Shown piece after piece: positions 1 to 7,600 of a DNA stretch of 12,971 nt. Under the pieces are notes generated by a model. It had not been told where the DNA came from, made no database searches, and saw nothing but the letters and a program-made list of their open reading frames with translations. Location of the stretch: positions 1 through 12,971 of the forward strand of contig CADCUA010000530.1 of assembly GCA_902805755.1 (NCBI GenBank). Direction: 5' to 3'. The position numbers and the translations under genes were made by a program. The stretch comes from an uncultured Lysobacter sp. GTDB taxonomy: Bacteria; Pseudomonadota; Gammaproteobacteria; Xanthomonadales; Xanthomonadaceae. Numbering within the stretch: the stretch's first letter is position 1; every line of letters starts with the position of its first letter.

Positions 1-420
1 GAAGGTTTCGGCGAATACCGCAAGCGCCTGTCGCACTGGCTGCCGCTGGAACTGGTGGAGATCGAACCGGGCCTGCGTGGCAAGAACCGCGACGCGGTTC
101 GGGCGACCGCGGACGAAGGTGCACGCGTGCTGTCGGCCTTGCCCAAGCAGGCCACCGTCGTTGCACTGGATGGGCGCGGACGCTCGTGGTCATCCGAACA
201 ACTCGCGCAGCGCCTTGAACACTGGCGCACGCAGGGGCGCGACCTCGCCCTGCTGATCGGCGGTCCGGAAGGCCATGCGCCGGAGGTGATTGCACGGGCC
301 GACGAGAGCTGGTCGCTCGGACCGTTGACGCTGCCGCACATGCTGGTGCGGCTGGTCGCGGCCGAGCAGCTGTACCGCGCAGCAGCGCTGCTGGCAAATC
401 ACCCCTACCACCGGGCGTAG
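1..420 (+). CDS. rlmH: 23S rRNA (pseudouridine1915-N3)-methyltransferase RlmH, 5'-truncated by window edge
   Basis: The reading frame is open from base 1 and ends at TAG 418-420, giving 139 residues. Against the remembered E. coli RlmH (155 aa, formerly YbeA) the fragment starts around residue 18, so only about 17 N-terminal residues lie outside. Visible family landmarks are the GLRGKN segment early on, the SAM-binding knot motif LLIGGPEG (fragment residues 84-91), the SWSLG/LTLPH stretch, and the diagnostic C-terminus NHPYHR followed by one residue. RlmH is a SPOUT (alpha/beta-knot) enzyme that acts as a homodimer in the cytoplasm. It methylates N3 of pseudouridine 1915 in helix 69 of 23S rRNA on assembled 70S ribosomes. 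The first internal GTG (base 55) is not a real start, because conserved sequence continues upstream of it. It is normally downstream of rsfS, which would lie before the window. It converges on the tonB-like gene. Confidence 0.97.
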   Translation, partial: EGFGEYRKRLSHWLPLELVEIEPGLRGKNRDAVRATADEGARVLSALPKQATVVALDGRGRSWSSEQLAQRLEHWRTQGRDLALLIGGPEGHAPEVIARADESWSLGPLTLPHMLVRLVAAEQLYRAAALLANHPYHRA

Positions 421-494
421 GGTGGAAAAACGCCGCGAACCGGCGTCCGCGCATCAAGGCGACCGTCGAGATGTCCGCAACGTCCGAGCGCAAT

Positions 495-521
495 CAGCGT
501 CCGGCAAACAACCGGACGCTG
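495..521. terminator. Hairpin between convergent rlmH and tonB-like gene; possible bidirectional terminator
   Basis: A perfect 10-bp inverted repeat (495-504 CAGCGTCCGG with 512-521 CCGGACGCTG) closes a 7-nt loop, CAAACAA. It lies in the 114-bp gap between two convergent stop codons, where a shared terminator is expected. There is no clear T-run after the stem on either strand, so it is not a canonical intrinsic terminator. It may act as a 3'-end processing or stabilising stem, or work with Rho. Confidence 0.5.
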
Positions 522-534
522 CCGCGGCTACGCG

Positions 535-1209
535 CTAGATATCCAGTTTGAAGTCCACCGGCACCACGCCGATCGCCTGCACCGGCTGTCCGTTCTGCAT
601 TGCGGGCAGGAAGCGCCAGCGACCCAGGACCTGACGCCGCGCCGCGTCGTCGAGCTCGCGATGGCCGCTGCTTCGTGAGATGCGGACCTCCAGCGGCCTG
701 CCATCAATATCGACCAGCACCTCGAGCATCACGGTGCCGGTCAGTCCGCGTTGCAGTGCCTTGCGCGGGTATGACGGCGGAGGTGCGGCGATGTACTGCA
801 GTTGCGCGCCGGACACAGGTTCCATCGGCGGTGCGATATCCGTTGGCTCCGTTGCAGGCCCGATGTCCATCGGCGGAAGTTCGGCAAGCTCGCCCGCCGC
901 TTCGGAAACCACGACCGGATCGGGCGTCGTGGCTACCGATTGTTGCGTTTGCGGCTTCGGCTCCACTGACACGGGTTGGCGCGGCGTGCTCGGCACCACG
1001 GGGACGCGAGGAGGCTCGATGCGCCTGGGCTCCATGCGAGGGATGAGGGTGATCACTTCCTCATGCCTTGCAGCGTCGATGATCGGCCTTGCCATCGGCG
1101 CCAACAGCAGGAGCAGCAACATTGCGTTGATTGCCAGTGCACCGGTGTTTGCGGCAATGCGGCTGGAATCAAGTTGCGGACGGTTCAGTACGTGCGATGC
1201 ATTCGACAT
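535..1209 (-). CDS. TonB family energy transducer
   Basis: The product is 224 aa with classic TonB architecture. There is a short cytoplasmic N-terminus, then one hydrophobic anchor at about residues 19-40 (a run of leucines ending in APM). A proline/glutamate/valine-rich periplasmic spacer spans about 55-145, and the C-terminal TonB domain spans about 146-224. That domain shows SYPRKA, GLTGTVMLEV, DGRPLEV, SSGHRELDDAA, WRFLPA, NGQPV and a final VPVDFKLDI. TonB couples the inner-membrane proton gradient (via ExbB/ExbD) to outer-membrane receptors. No exbB, exbD or receptor gene is visible here, so its partners are unknown. The ATG at 1207-1209 was chosen because GAGGTGG sits just upstream; an in-frame ATG at 1231-1233 adds eight residues with a poorer, closer GAAGG. 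A terminator upstream (1329-1364) suggests it has its own promoter. Which TonB paralogue it is cannot be told. Confidence 0.9.
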   Translation of the reverse strand: MSNASHVLNRPQLDSSRIAANTGALAINAMLLLLLLAPMARPIIDAARHEEVITLIPRMEPRRIEPPRVPVVPSTPRQPVSVEPKPQTQQSVATTPDPVVVSEAAGELAELPPMDIGPATEPTDIAPPMEPVSGAQLQYIAAPPPSYPRKALQRGLTGTVMLEVLVDIDGRPLEVRISRSSGHRELDDAARRQVLGRWRFLPAMQNGQPVQAIGVVPVDFKLDI

Positions 1210-1328
1210 GGTCCACCTCGCTGGGGTCTGCATGCCTTCAAACGCATGGGACCGCCCGGTGGGGTTGTCGCGCTTCGAATTGTTTGCGATCGGTCACACA
1301 AGCAGGCCCGGTGCATCAGCCTCCCTGC

Positions 1329-1364
1329 AAAACAACACAGGCCTGCAACGGCAGGCCCGTGTTG
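1329..1364 (-). terminator. Intrinsic terminator of the SIMPL/small-protein unit
   Basis: Read on the minus strand, CAACACGGGCCTGC (1364-1351) pairs with GCAGGCCTGTGTTG (1346-1333). This gives a 14-bp stem with one G-U wobble and a tetraloop CGTT, followed at once by TTTT (1332-1329). It begins 33 bases past the stop of the 69-aa ORF, which fits the end of a SIMPL-small protein transcript. It separates that unit from the tonB-like gene in the same direction. The T-run is short (four), so efficiency is uncertain. The rest of the 1210-1397 gap must hold the tonB promoter, but I could not identify convincing hexamers. Confidence 0.7.
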
Positions 1365-1397
1365 CTGGTTCATCGTGCCCGGCGGCGCGAGCCGACG

Positions 1398-1607
1398 TCA
1401 GGCCTTGTCGGCCGGATCGGATCGGACAACCGGATCGCGACCGAGACCGCCTATCTCGGGATTCGGGAGCTTGCCGAAATCCGCGCCACGCGAATCTTCC
1501 AGATGGCGCGGGGCGTCTTCAGGCGTGCGCGGGTTTGCATCGTCGTATCCCGGGTTCTTGCCCGGGCGCGGATCGATCTGAGGTGTGGTGCCTTTTTCGG
1601 GGCTCAT
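1398..1607 (-). CDS. Small proline-rich acidic hypothetical protein (69 aa), coupled to SIMPL gene
   Basis: I do not recognise a family. The ORF encodes 69 hydrophilic residues with 12 prolines, 13 acidic and 10 basic residues, no cysteine, no signal peptide and no membrane segment. It looks intrinsically disordered. Three things support it as a real gene. Its ATG (1605-1607) starts only three bases after the TAA of the SIMPL gene (1611-1613). A good Shine-Dalgarno, GGGAG (minus strand of 1615-1619), overlaps the end of that gene with 7-nt spacing. A terminator-like hairpin follows its stop (TGA, 1398-1400). It is therefore probably co-transcribed and translationally coupled with the SIMPL protein. 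By my count 23 of 69 codons end in A or T. No function should be assigned; a soluble partner or stress-related disordered protein is only a guess. Confidence 0.7.
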   Translation of the reverse strand: MSPEKGTTPQIDPRPGKNPGYDDANPRTPEDAPRHLEDSRGADFGKLPNPEIGGLGRDPVVRSDPADKA

Positions 1608-1610
1608 TTT

Positions 1611-2375
1611 TTATCTCCCAAGCTCGAATACCACGTCGAGGTTCATGCCGAGCACGCTTTCGCCGGGCGAAACCGGGGTGTCGGCCATCGCGGATTTCTC
1701 CATGCGCATCGCGGCCATCGGCATCGGCATGTCGATGCGTCCACCTTCGCTGATGCTGACGATGCGCCGCACGCGCACGCCAAGCGACTTCGCATACATC
1801 TGCGCGCGTGCCTGCGCTTTCTCCAGCGCACCACGACGGGCCTCGTCCAGTGCGGATTCCTTGTCGTCGACGTCGAAGCTCGGCCCGTTGATCTGGTTCG
1901 CACCGGTGGCAACGAGTGCGTCAAGGATCTTTCCAAGCCGCGCGATGTCGCGCACGGTTACATTGACGTTGTTGCTGGCCTGGTAGCCGGTGATGACCGG
2001 CGGCTGGTTCTCCGCATAGCGGTACTGCGGGTTGAGGTTGATACCGCTGGTCTGCACGTCGCGCTCGGCGATACCGGCCGCGCGGATGGCCGCGACCACC
2101 TTCGTCATCTGCTCGGCGTTCGCGCGCATCGCGCCGTTCGCATCGGCCGCCTGCGTCACCACGCCCGCCGAAACCGTCGCGATGTCCGGCGTGCGCCGCG
2201 CTTCGGCGTGCGATGACACCGACAGCAGCGTGCCGTCCTGCGTTGTAGCGGCGATGTGCGCTGCCGGGATCTGTGCATCTGCATGGCTCATGCCGGAAAG
2301 TCCGATGACAAGGGCGAAGGTCAAGGCAAGCGGACGGGGTGCAAGCCGGCCGGACACGCGAAACGGATGTGGCAT
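1611..2375 (-). CDS. SIMPL (DUF541, YggE/BP26-like) domain protein, exported
   Basis: The product is 254 aa. The N-terminus is a signal peptide: arginines among the first 14 residues, a hydrophobic core at about 16-28 (LALTFALVIGLSG), and a likely cleavage after SHA (32) or ADA (34). The mature part matches the SIMPL/DUF541 family (E. coli YggE, Brucella BP26). It has SVSSHAEARRTPDIATVSAG near the start, then the DVQTSGINLNPQY segment, GYQASNNVNVTVRD, LVATGANQINGPSFDVDD, and the AR-A-KAQARAQMYAKSLG helix. A methionine-rich stretch follows (MPMPMAAMRM). Family members are periplasmic or envelope oligomers linked to oxidative and envelope stress; the biochemical role is unclear. The ATG at 2373-2375 was preferred over the upstream ATG at 2469-2471 because AAGGAG (2382-2387) is correctly spaced and the signal peptide then starts at residue 1. 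A perfect hairpin lies just upstream of this Shine-Dalgarno. It is divergent from maf and heads the unit with the 69-aa ORF. Confidence 0.93.
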   Translation of the reverse strand: MPHPFRVSGRLAPRPLALTFALVIGLSGMSHADAQIPAAHIAATTQDGTLLSVSSHAEARRTPDIATVSAGVVTQAADANGAMRANAEQMTKVVAAIRAAGIAERDVQTSGINLNPQYRYAENQPPVITGYQASNNVNVTVRDIARLGKILDALVATGANQINGPSFDVDDKESALDEARRGALEKAQARAQMYAKSLGVRVRRIVSISEGGRIDMPMPMAAMRMEKSAMADTPVSPGESVLGMNLDVVFELGR

Positions 2376-2393
2376 TCGAAGCTCCTTGGGGCA

Positions 2394-2412
2394 GCGGCAA
2401 GCGTCTTGCCGC
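2394..2412 (-). promoter_or_regulatory. Perfect 8-bp hairpin in the SIMPL 5' leader
   Basis: GCGGCAAG (2394-2401) and CTTGCCGC (2405-2412) are perfect inverted repeats around a 3-nt spacer. The structure ends six bases before the AAGGAG Shine-Dalgarno (2382-2387, minus strand) of the SIMPL gene. It could be a 5'-UTR stem that affects mRNA stability or ribosome access, or a protein-binding palindrome in the 122-bp divergent SIMPL/maf promoter region. Function is not shown. Confidence 0.45.
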
Positions 2413-2484
2413 AGGGGTGAACGATCCGTGAGCCGGCTCGGGGTCGCAAGGGCCGCGCTCATCGGGCGCACAGTCAGCGCGGGT

Positions 2485-2490
2485 TATGCT
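2485..2490 (+). promoter_or_regulatory. Candidate -10 box for maf (possible leaderless transcript)
   Basis: TATGCT matches the TATAAT consensus at four of six positions and ends 7 bases before the maf ATG (2498), so transcription could start at or next to the start codon. No Shine-Dalgarno is visible between them; the only G-run (2481-2483) is too far away. No good -35 hexamer is visible about 17 bases upstream, so the call is weak. Confidence 0.3.
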
Positions 2491-2497
2491 TCGATGA

Positions 2498-3091
2498 ATG
2501 CTATTCCTCGCTTCCAAATCACCGCGACGTCGTGAACTGCTGGCACGCCTTGGCGTCGCGTTCGAAGTCATCGATATCGACGTTCCCGAACAGCGCATCG
2601 CTGGCGAAGATGCGCCGGAATATGTGCTGCGCGTCGCGCGCGACAAGGCACGTGCAGGCTTCGCGCAGGGGAGCAATGCCCGGGCGCTGGTGCTGGGCTC
2701 GGATACGGAAGTGGTGCTGGACGACGAGGTCTTCGGCAAGCCACGCGATGCGGACGATGCGGCCGCGATGCTCGGCCGGCTGTCGGGCCGTACTCATCAG
2801 GTGATTTCCGCCGTCGTGCTGGTGCACGCGCAGGGCGAGGCGCATGCGGTCTCGTACTCGGACGTTGCGTTCGCACCACTCACGCGCGAGCAGATCGCCC
2901 GCTATGTCGAGAGTGGTGAATACGAAGGCAAGGCGGGCGCGTACGGCATCCAGGGTCAGGCCGAAGCGCTGGTGGAGCGACTCGGCGGGAGCTATTCGGG
3001 CGTGATGGGACTTCCTTTGTACGAAACCGGTCGGTTGCTGGCTGGATTCGGCCTCGGGCCGTATGCAGACGCGGGCGGGCTGGCGCGATGA
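2498..3091 (+). CDS. maf: Maf family nucleotide pyrophosphatase (YhdE-type)
   Basis: The product is 197 aa, the usual Maf length. The N-terminal Maf signature is clear: [14 protein letters not shown], with S8 and R10-R12. The conserved aspartate motif is GSDTEVVL (D69) followed by FGKP, and the substrate-lid motif is KAGAYGIQG (145-153). Maf proteins hydrolyse non-canonical or canonical nucleoside triphosphates to NMP and PPi in the cytoplasm. YhdE-type members favour dTTP/UTP and related modified pyrimidines, whereas YceF-type members favour m7GTP. I place this one with YhdE because it sits directly before rng and yhdP, as yhdE does in E. coli, and carries the GKAGAY lid; the exact substrate is not proven. 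An in-frame ATG at 2486 is followed three codons later by TGA, so 2498 is the first usable start. No Shine-Dalgarno precedes it. It is probably the first gene of a maf-rng-yhdP transcript. Confidence 0.94.
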   Translation: MLFLASKSPRRRELLARLGVAFEVIDIDVPEQRIAGEDAPEYVLRVARDKARAGFAQGSNARALVLGSDTEVVLDDEVFGKPRDADDAAAMLGRLSGRTHQVISAVVLVHAQGEAHAVSYSDVAFAPLTREQIARYVESGEYEGKAGAYGIQGQAEALVERLGGSYSGVMGLPLYETGRLLAGFGLGPYADAGGLAR

Positions 3092-3151
3092 GTGTTATGC
3101 AGGCCAGGCATCGGTCGAACCGCTGGGCGGATAGCGCGCGGGCGGTGACAC

Positions 3152-4639
3152 GTGTCTGAAGAAATCCTCGTCAACGTGACGCCACGCGAGACGCGCGTAG
3201 CCGTCGTCGAGAACGGCATGCTGCAGGAGCTGCACATCGAGCGCGGCTGGCGACGCGGCGTGGTCGGCAACATCTACAAGGGCAAGGTCCAGCGCGTAAT
3301 GCCGGGCATGCAGGCCGCTTTCGTCGACATCGGACTGGAACGCGCCGCATTCCTGCACGCGGCGGACATCATCAAGCCTGCACCGGTGCCCGAAGGCGAG
3401 AGCGACGAAGCGCCGCTCCCCCCGCAGCCGACGCGACCGATCGCGGAGCTGCTGCGCGAAGGGCAGGACATCATCGTGCAGGTGGTGAAGGATCCGATCG
3501 GTGGCAAGGGCGCGCGGCTCACGACGCAATTGAGCATCCCGTCGCGTTACCTGGTGCTGCTGCCGCGCACCCGCGTGATCGGCGTGTCTTCGCGCATCGA
3601 AGATGAAGCCGAGCGCAGCCGTCTGAAAACAATCGTTGCGGCGCTTGCGCCTGCCGGTGCGTACCTGGGCTACATCGTGCGCACCAATGCCGAGGGCCAG
3701 CCGGAGGAAGCGCTGGCGGAAGACATCGCCTACCTCAATCGGGTGTGGGCCCTGATCGAGGAGCGCTCGGTCAGCGCGCGCGTGGGCGGTCGCGTCTACG
3801 AAGACCTGAGCCTGCCCCTGCGCGCCGTGCGCGACCTGATGCGTCGCGACGTGGAAAAGGTGAAGGTCGATTCGCGCGAAACCAGCGAACGCCTGCAGAC
3901 GTTCGCCGCGCAGTACATGCCGGCGCTGGCCGAACGCATCGAGCACTACACCGGTGCGCGGCCGATCTTCGACCTCTACGGCGTCGAGGACGAGATCCAG
4001 CGCGCGCTCGAGAAACAGGTTCCGCTCAAGTCCGGTGGTTACCTGGTGATCGACCAGACCGAGGCGATGACGACCGTCGACATCAACACCGGCTCGTTCC
4101 TTGGGCAGCGCAACCTCGAGGAAACCGTCTACCGGACGAACCTCGAAGCGGCGCAGTCGGTCGCGCGTCAGCTTCGACTGCGCAATCTGGGCGGCATCAT
4201 CATCATCGACTTCATCGACATGACCGATGCCGAGCACAAGCGGCAGGTGCTGCGTCAGCTTGAGAAAGCGCTGGGTCGCGATCATGCCAAGACGACCGTC
4301 TACGATTTTTCCCCGCTCGGATTGGTCGAGATGACGCGCAAGCGCACGACCGAGAGCCTGGAGCGCCAGCTCAGCGAGCCCTGCCATGAGTGCGCCGGGC
4401 GCGGCACCTTGAAGACGCCGGAGACCGTGACGTACGAGGTGTTCCGCGAAATCGTGCGGCAGGTGCGCCAGTTCGATGCGCAGCGGCTGCTGGTGATCGC
4501 CTCGCCGAAAGTCGTCGCACGCATCACCGAGGACGAGTCGGCGGCGGTGGCCGAACTCGAGGAGTTCATCGGCAAATCGATCCGGTTCCAGGCGGACGAC
4601 CAGTACGCGCAGGAGCAGTTCGATGTCGTGCTGCTGTAG
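3152..4639 (+). CDS. rng: Ribonuclease G
   Basis: The product is 495 aa (E. coli RNase G is 489) and aligns from end to end by eye: LVNVTPRETRVAVVENG at the start, FDVVLL at the end. An S1 domain lies at about residues 35-125 (NIYKGKVQRVMPGMQAAFVDIG, then VQVVKDPIGGKGARLTT). The 5'-sensor/RNase H-like middle is present, as is the DNase I-like catalytic region. The catalytic aspartates are D310 (MTTVDINTG) and D353 (IIIIDFIDM), 43 residues apart as in RNase E. The zinc-link cysteines are C411 and C414 (CHEC). RNase G is a cytoplasmic 5'-monophosphate-sensing endoribonuclease that matures the 16S rRNA 5' end and turns over some mRNAs. It lacks the long C-terminal scaffold of RNase E. The start is GTG 3152, which gives the expected N-terminus, with only a weak GGTGA upstream. 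It lies 60 bases after maf and 34 before yhdP, so an operon is likely. A short Pro/Glu-rich loop (about residues 74-96) replaces a differently sequenced loop in E. coli. Confidence 0.98.
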   Translation: MSEEILVNVTPRETRVAVVENGMLQELHIERGWRRGVVGNIYKGKVQRVMPGMQAAFVDIGLERAAFLHAADIIKPAPVPEGESDEAPLPPQPTRPIAELLREGQDIIVQVVKDPIGGKGARLTTQLSIPSRYLVLLPRTRVIGVSSRIEDEAERSRLKTIVAALAPAGAYLGYIVRTNAEGQPEEALAEDIAYLNRVWALIEERSVSARVGGRVYEDLSLPLRAVRDLMRRDVEKVKVDSRETSERLQTFAAQYMPALAERIEHYTGARPIFDLYGVEDEIQRALEKQVPLKSGGYLVIDQTEAMTTVDINTGSFLGQRNLEETVYRTNLEAAQSVARQLRLRNLGGIIIIDFIDMTDAEHKRQVLRQLEKALGRDHAKTTVYDFSPLGLVEMTRKRTTESLERQLSEPCHECAGRGTLKTPETVTYEVFREIVRQVRQFDAQRLLVIASPKVVARITEDESAAVAELEEFIGKSIRFQADDQYAQEQFDVVLL

Positions 4640-4673
4640 GGCGCGGCACGCCCGGCCGGAGCGGTAGGCGCTC

Positions 4674-7600
4674 GTGCACATCCTCAGGCGCCACCTGCGC
4701 TTGCTCAGGCGCACGCTCGGCTTTGCCGTTGCGGCGTTGCTGATCCTCAGTGCCGTCATCCTCGGCGTTGCGAATGAAGTCCTGCCGCTCGCCGAGCGGC
4801 ATCCGGACAAGATTGCCGCCTGGCTGAGTGAGCGCGCGGGCCGCACGGTCGCGTTCGACGGCGTGCGTACGGCGTGGACACGTCGCGGGCCGCTGTTGCA
4901 GCTGGACAACCTGCGCGTGGGCGACGGTCCGCAGCCGCTGGCGATTGGCGACACGGAAATGCTGGTGTCGCTGTATGCCGGCCTGCTGCCGGGACAGGCG
5001 CTGACCGAACTGCGCCTGCGCGGAGTGGATCTGACGCTCGAACGCCTGGCCGACGGCCGCTGGCGGGTGCGCGGGCTGCCCGGCCAGGACCGGGCGGCAA
5101 CCGATGATCCACTGGCGGCGCTGGAAGGATTGGGAGAGCTGCAGGTCATCGGCGGGCGCTTGACGGTGTCAGCGCCGGCACTGGGGATCCAGGCGCGTAT
5201 CCCTCGAATCGACCTGCGACTGCGCGTCGACGAAGCGCGTGTGCGCAGCGGCGTGCGGGTGTGGCCACGGCTCGCCGGCCAGCCCGTCGACGGTGCGCTG
5301 GAGCTGCAACGCCGCACCGGCACGGGCGAGCTGTACGCGGCCGCCGATAGCATGCAGCTGGCGGACTGGGCGCCGCTTCTGCAGCTGGCGGGCGTTCGCG
5401 TGCAGGGCGGTCAAGGTGAAATGCGGGTGTGGTCGCGTCTGCGCGCGCATCGCGTCGAACAGGTACAGGTCCAGTCCGAATTGCGCGACGTCACCCTGCA
5501 GGGCGCACCGCTCGATGGCGCCCGCGCGCAGGCCGGATTTGCACGTATCGACGCGACCGCACGCTGGCAACTGGTGGACGGTGGCTGGCATGCGGACGTG
5601 CCGCGCTTGCGATTGGCAGGTCCGGGCACTGTCCAGACGCTGGATGGGCTGACATTCGCAGGCGGGCGCACCGTCGCACTGCGTGCGGCCGAGATCGATG
5701 CGGCTCCGCTGATCGCGCTGGCCGCGCTGAGCGACCGACTGAGCCCCGAACTGCGCCGATGGATCCGCGCAGCGCAGCCGCAGTTGAAGCTGCATGCCGT
5801 CGAAATCTCACGGGGGCCGGGTGGCAGCCTGCGCGGGGACTCGCGCATCAGTGGGCTCGGCTTCCGGGCGGTCGGCGGCGCGCCCGGGATGCACGGGCTT
5901 GCCGGCACGCTCAAGGGCGATGCCGCTGCGGTTTCGCTCGATCTGGACGACCGCGCCGCGGTGCGTCTGGACTGGCCACGCGCGTTCGGTGTGCCCCATG
6001 CGATCCGGCTCGGCGGTGCGGTGACCGGTTGGCGCGAAGACCGGGGTTGGCGCGTTGCGTCGCAGAGCGTGCGCGTGGCCGGCGACGGGTTTGCGGTGAG
6101 CGCGCGGGGTGGCTTGCACTGGTCCGGCGATGGCACGCGTCCCGTCATCGACCTGGCCGCGGATGTGGAAGAAGGCTCCGTGCCGGTGGCGAAGCGCTTC
6201 TGGATCCGCCACGTAATGCCGGCAACGCTGGTGCAGTGGCTGGACAACGCGTTGCTTGCCGGGCGCATCGAGCGCGGACGCGCGCTGCTTTCAGGGGATC
6301 TCGACGACTGGCCTTTTGCAGGTGGAAACGGCCGGTTCGAGGCAGCTGCGCATATTGCCGATGCGACGTTGAAGTTCCAGCCCGGCTGGCCCGCGGCCGA
6401 GGACCTGGACGCGGACGTGCGCTTCCTGGGTGACGGCTTCAAGGTCAGCAACGCCACGGCGCGCCTCGGGACCGTCCGAGTCGATCGGCTGGAGGGCGAC
6501 GTCGACCACTACGCGGGCGGGCGCCTTCTCGTGCGTGCGGGCAGCCGCACCGACGCCGGCGAGTTACTCACGCTCCTGCGCAGCTCTCCACTGGAAGCGG
6601 CCCAGCGTGACACCTTTGCAAATCTCGGTGCGCGTGGCCCCGCGGATGCCACGCTCGATCTGGAACTGCCCCTGCGCAAGACGGCCCCGCTGAGCATTGC
6701 CGGCACGCTCGCGCTTGAGAACGCACAGTTGTCCGACCGGCGCTGGGACCTTGCGTTTACAGGCGTGCGCGGCACGGCCCGCTACTCGGCAACGGGATTC
6801 AACGCGGAAGGCCTGCAGGTGCAGCACGACGGCGCACCGGGCCGCTTGGCGCTGCGCGCGGGCCCGGGTCATGTGCGCGACGCCAGCAATCTATTCGAGG
6901 CCTCGCTGGACGCAGCAGTGCGCGCCGATGAGCTCATCGACCGCGCGCCGGCCGAACTCGCCTGGCTCAAGCCACGGCTCGACGGGCGATCGAACTGGAG
7001 TATCGGCATCGTGATCCCGCGCGTCTCCGGTAACGCGCCGGTATCGACGGTGCTGCAACTGCGATCCAATCTCGTCGGTACCGCGCTGGAGTTGCCGGCC
7101 CCGCTGAATAAAGCGCCCGGAACCCCTTTGTGGACCACGGTCGAAACGCCCCTGCCGCTGGGCAGCGGCGATGTGCGCATCGGATTCGGACAGGTGGCAG
7201 CGATCCGCGCGCGCAGCGGGCAGGGACGCAGCGGCGTGCGCGTCGTGCTCGGCTCCGGTGAGGTGGACGAGGCCCCGCCGCCGCATGGGCTGGTGGCGAC
7301 GGGTCGGTCCACCGCGATCGACGCGATCGAGTGGATCGCGCTCGCGCACGGTGGATCGGGCAAGGGCGCGGGCGGCGGGCTGCCGCTGGAGCGCATCGAC
7401 GTGACCGCCCAGCGCCTCAACCTGCTGGGCGGCAGCTTCCCGAATGCACGTGTGGTCGTTGCGCCCGCAGCGGGTGGCTCCACTGCGGTACGGGTCGAGG
7501 GCACGGGGTTGCAAGGCGCATTGCTGATCCCGGCAGGGAAGAACGCAATCGTGAGCGGACGCTTCGAGCGACTGCACTGGCGCCTGGCAAGCGCAGGCGC

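Noticed and set aside
1296..1301. Possible -35 box TTGTGT (minus strand) for the tonB gene
   Set aside because: No -10 hexamer with more than three consensus matches lies 15-18 bases downstream when paired with it, so I did not annotate a promoter.
1131..2216. 361-residue plus-strand open frame across the SIMPL gene and small ORF
   Set aside because: The minus-strand SIMPL protein is convincing with signal peptide and SD. The plus frame reads as His/Arg/Ala-rich shadow sequence.
3350..3440. Pro/Glu-rich loop in the S1 region of RNase G as a lineage-specific insertion
   Set aside because: By hand comparison with E. coli RNase G the loop is only about four residues longer, so it is a sequence difference and not a notable insertion.
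3095..5353. 752-residue open frame on the minus strand across rng and the start of yhdP
   Set aside because: It is antisense to two clearly conserved proteins and has Arg/Ser/Pro- or His/Asp-rich composition typical of shadow frames in GC-rich DNA. No recognisable domain.
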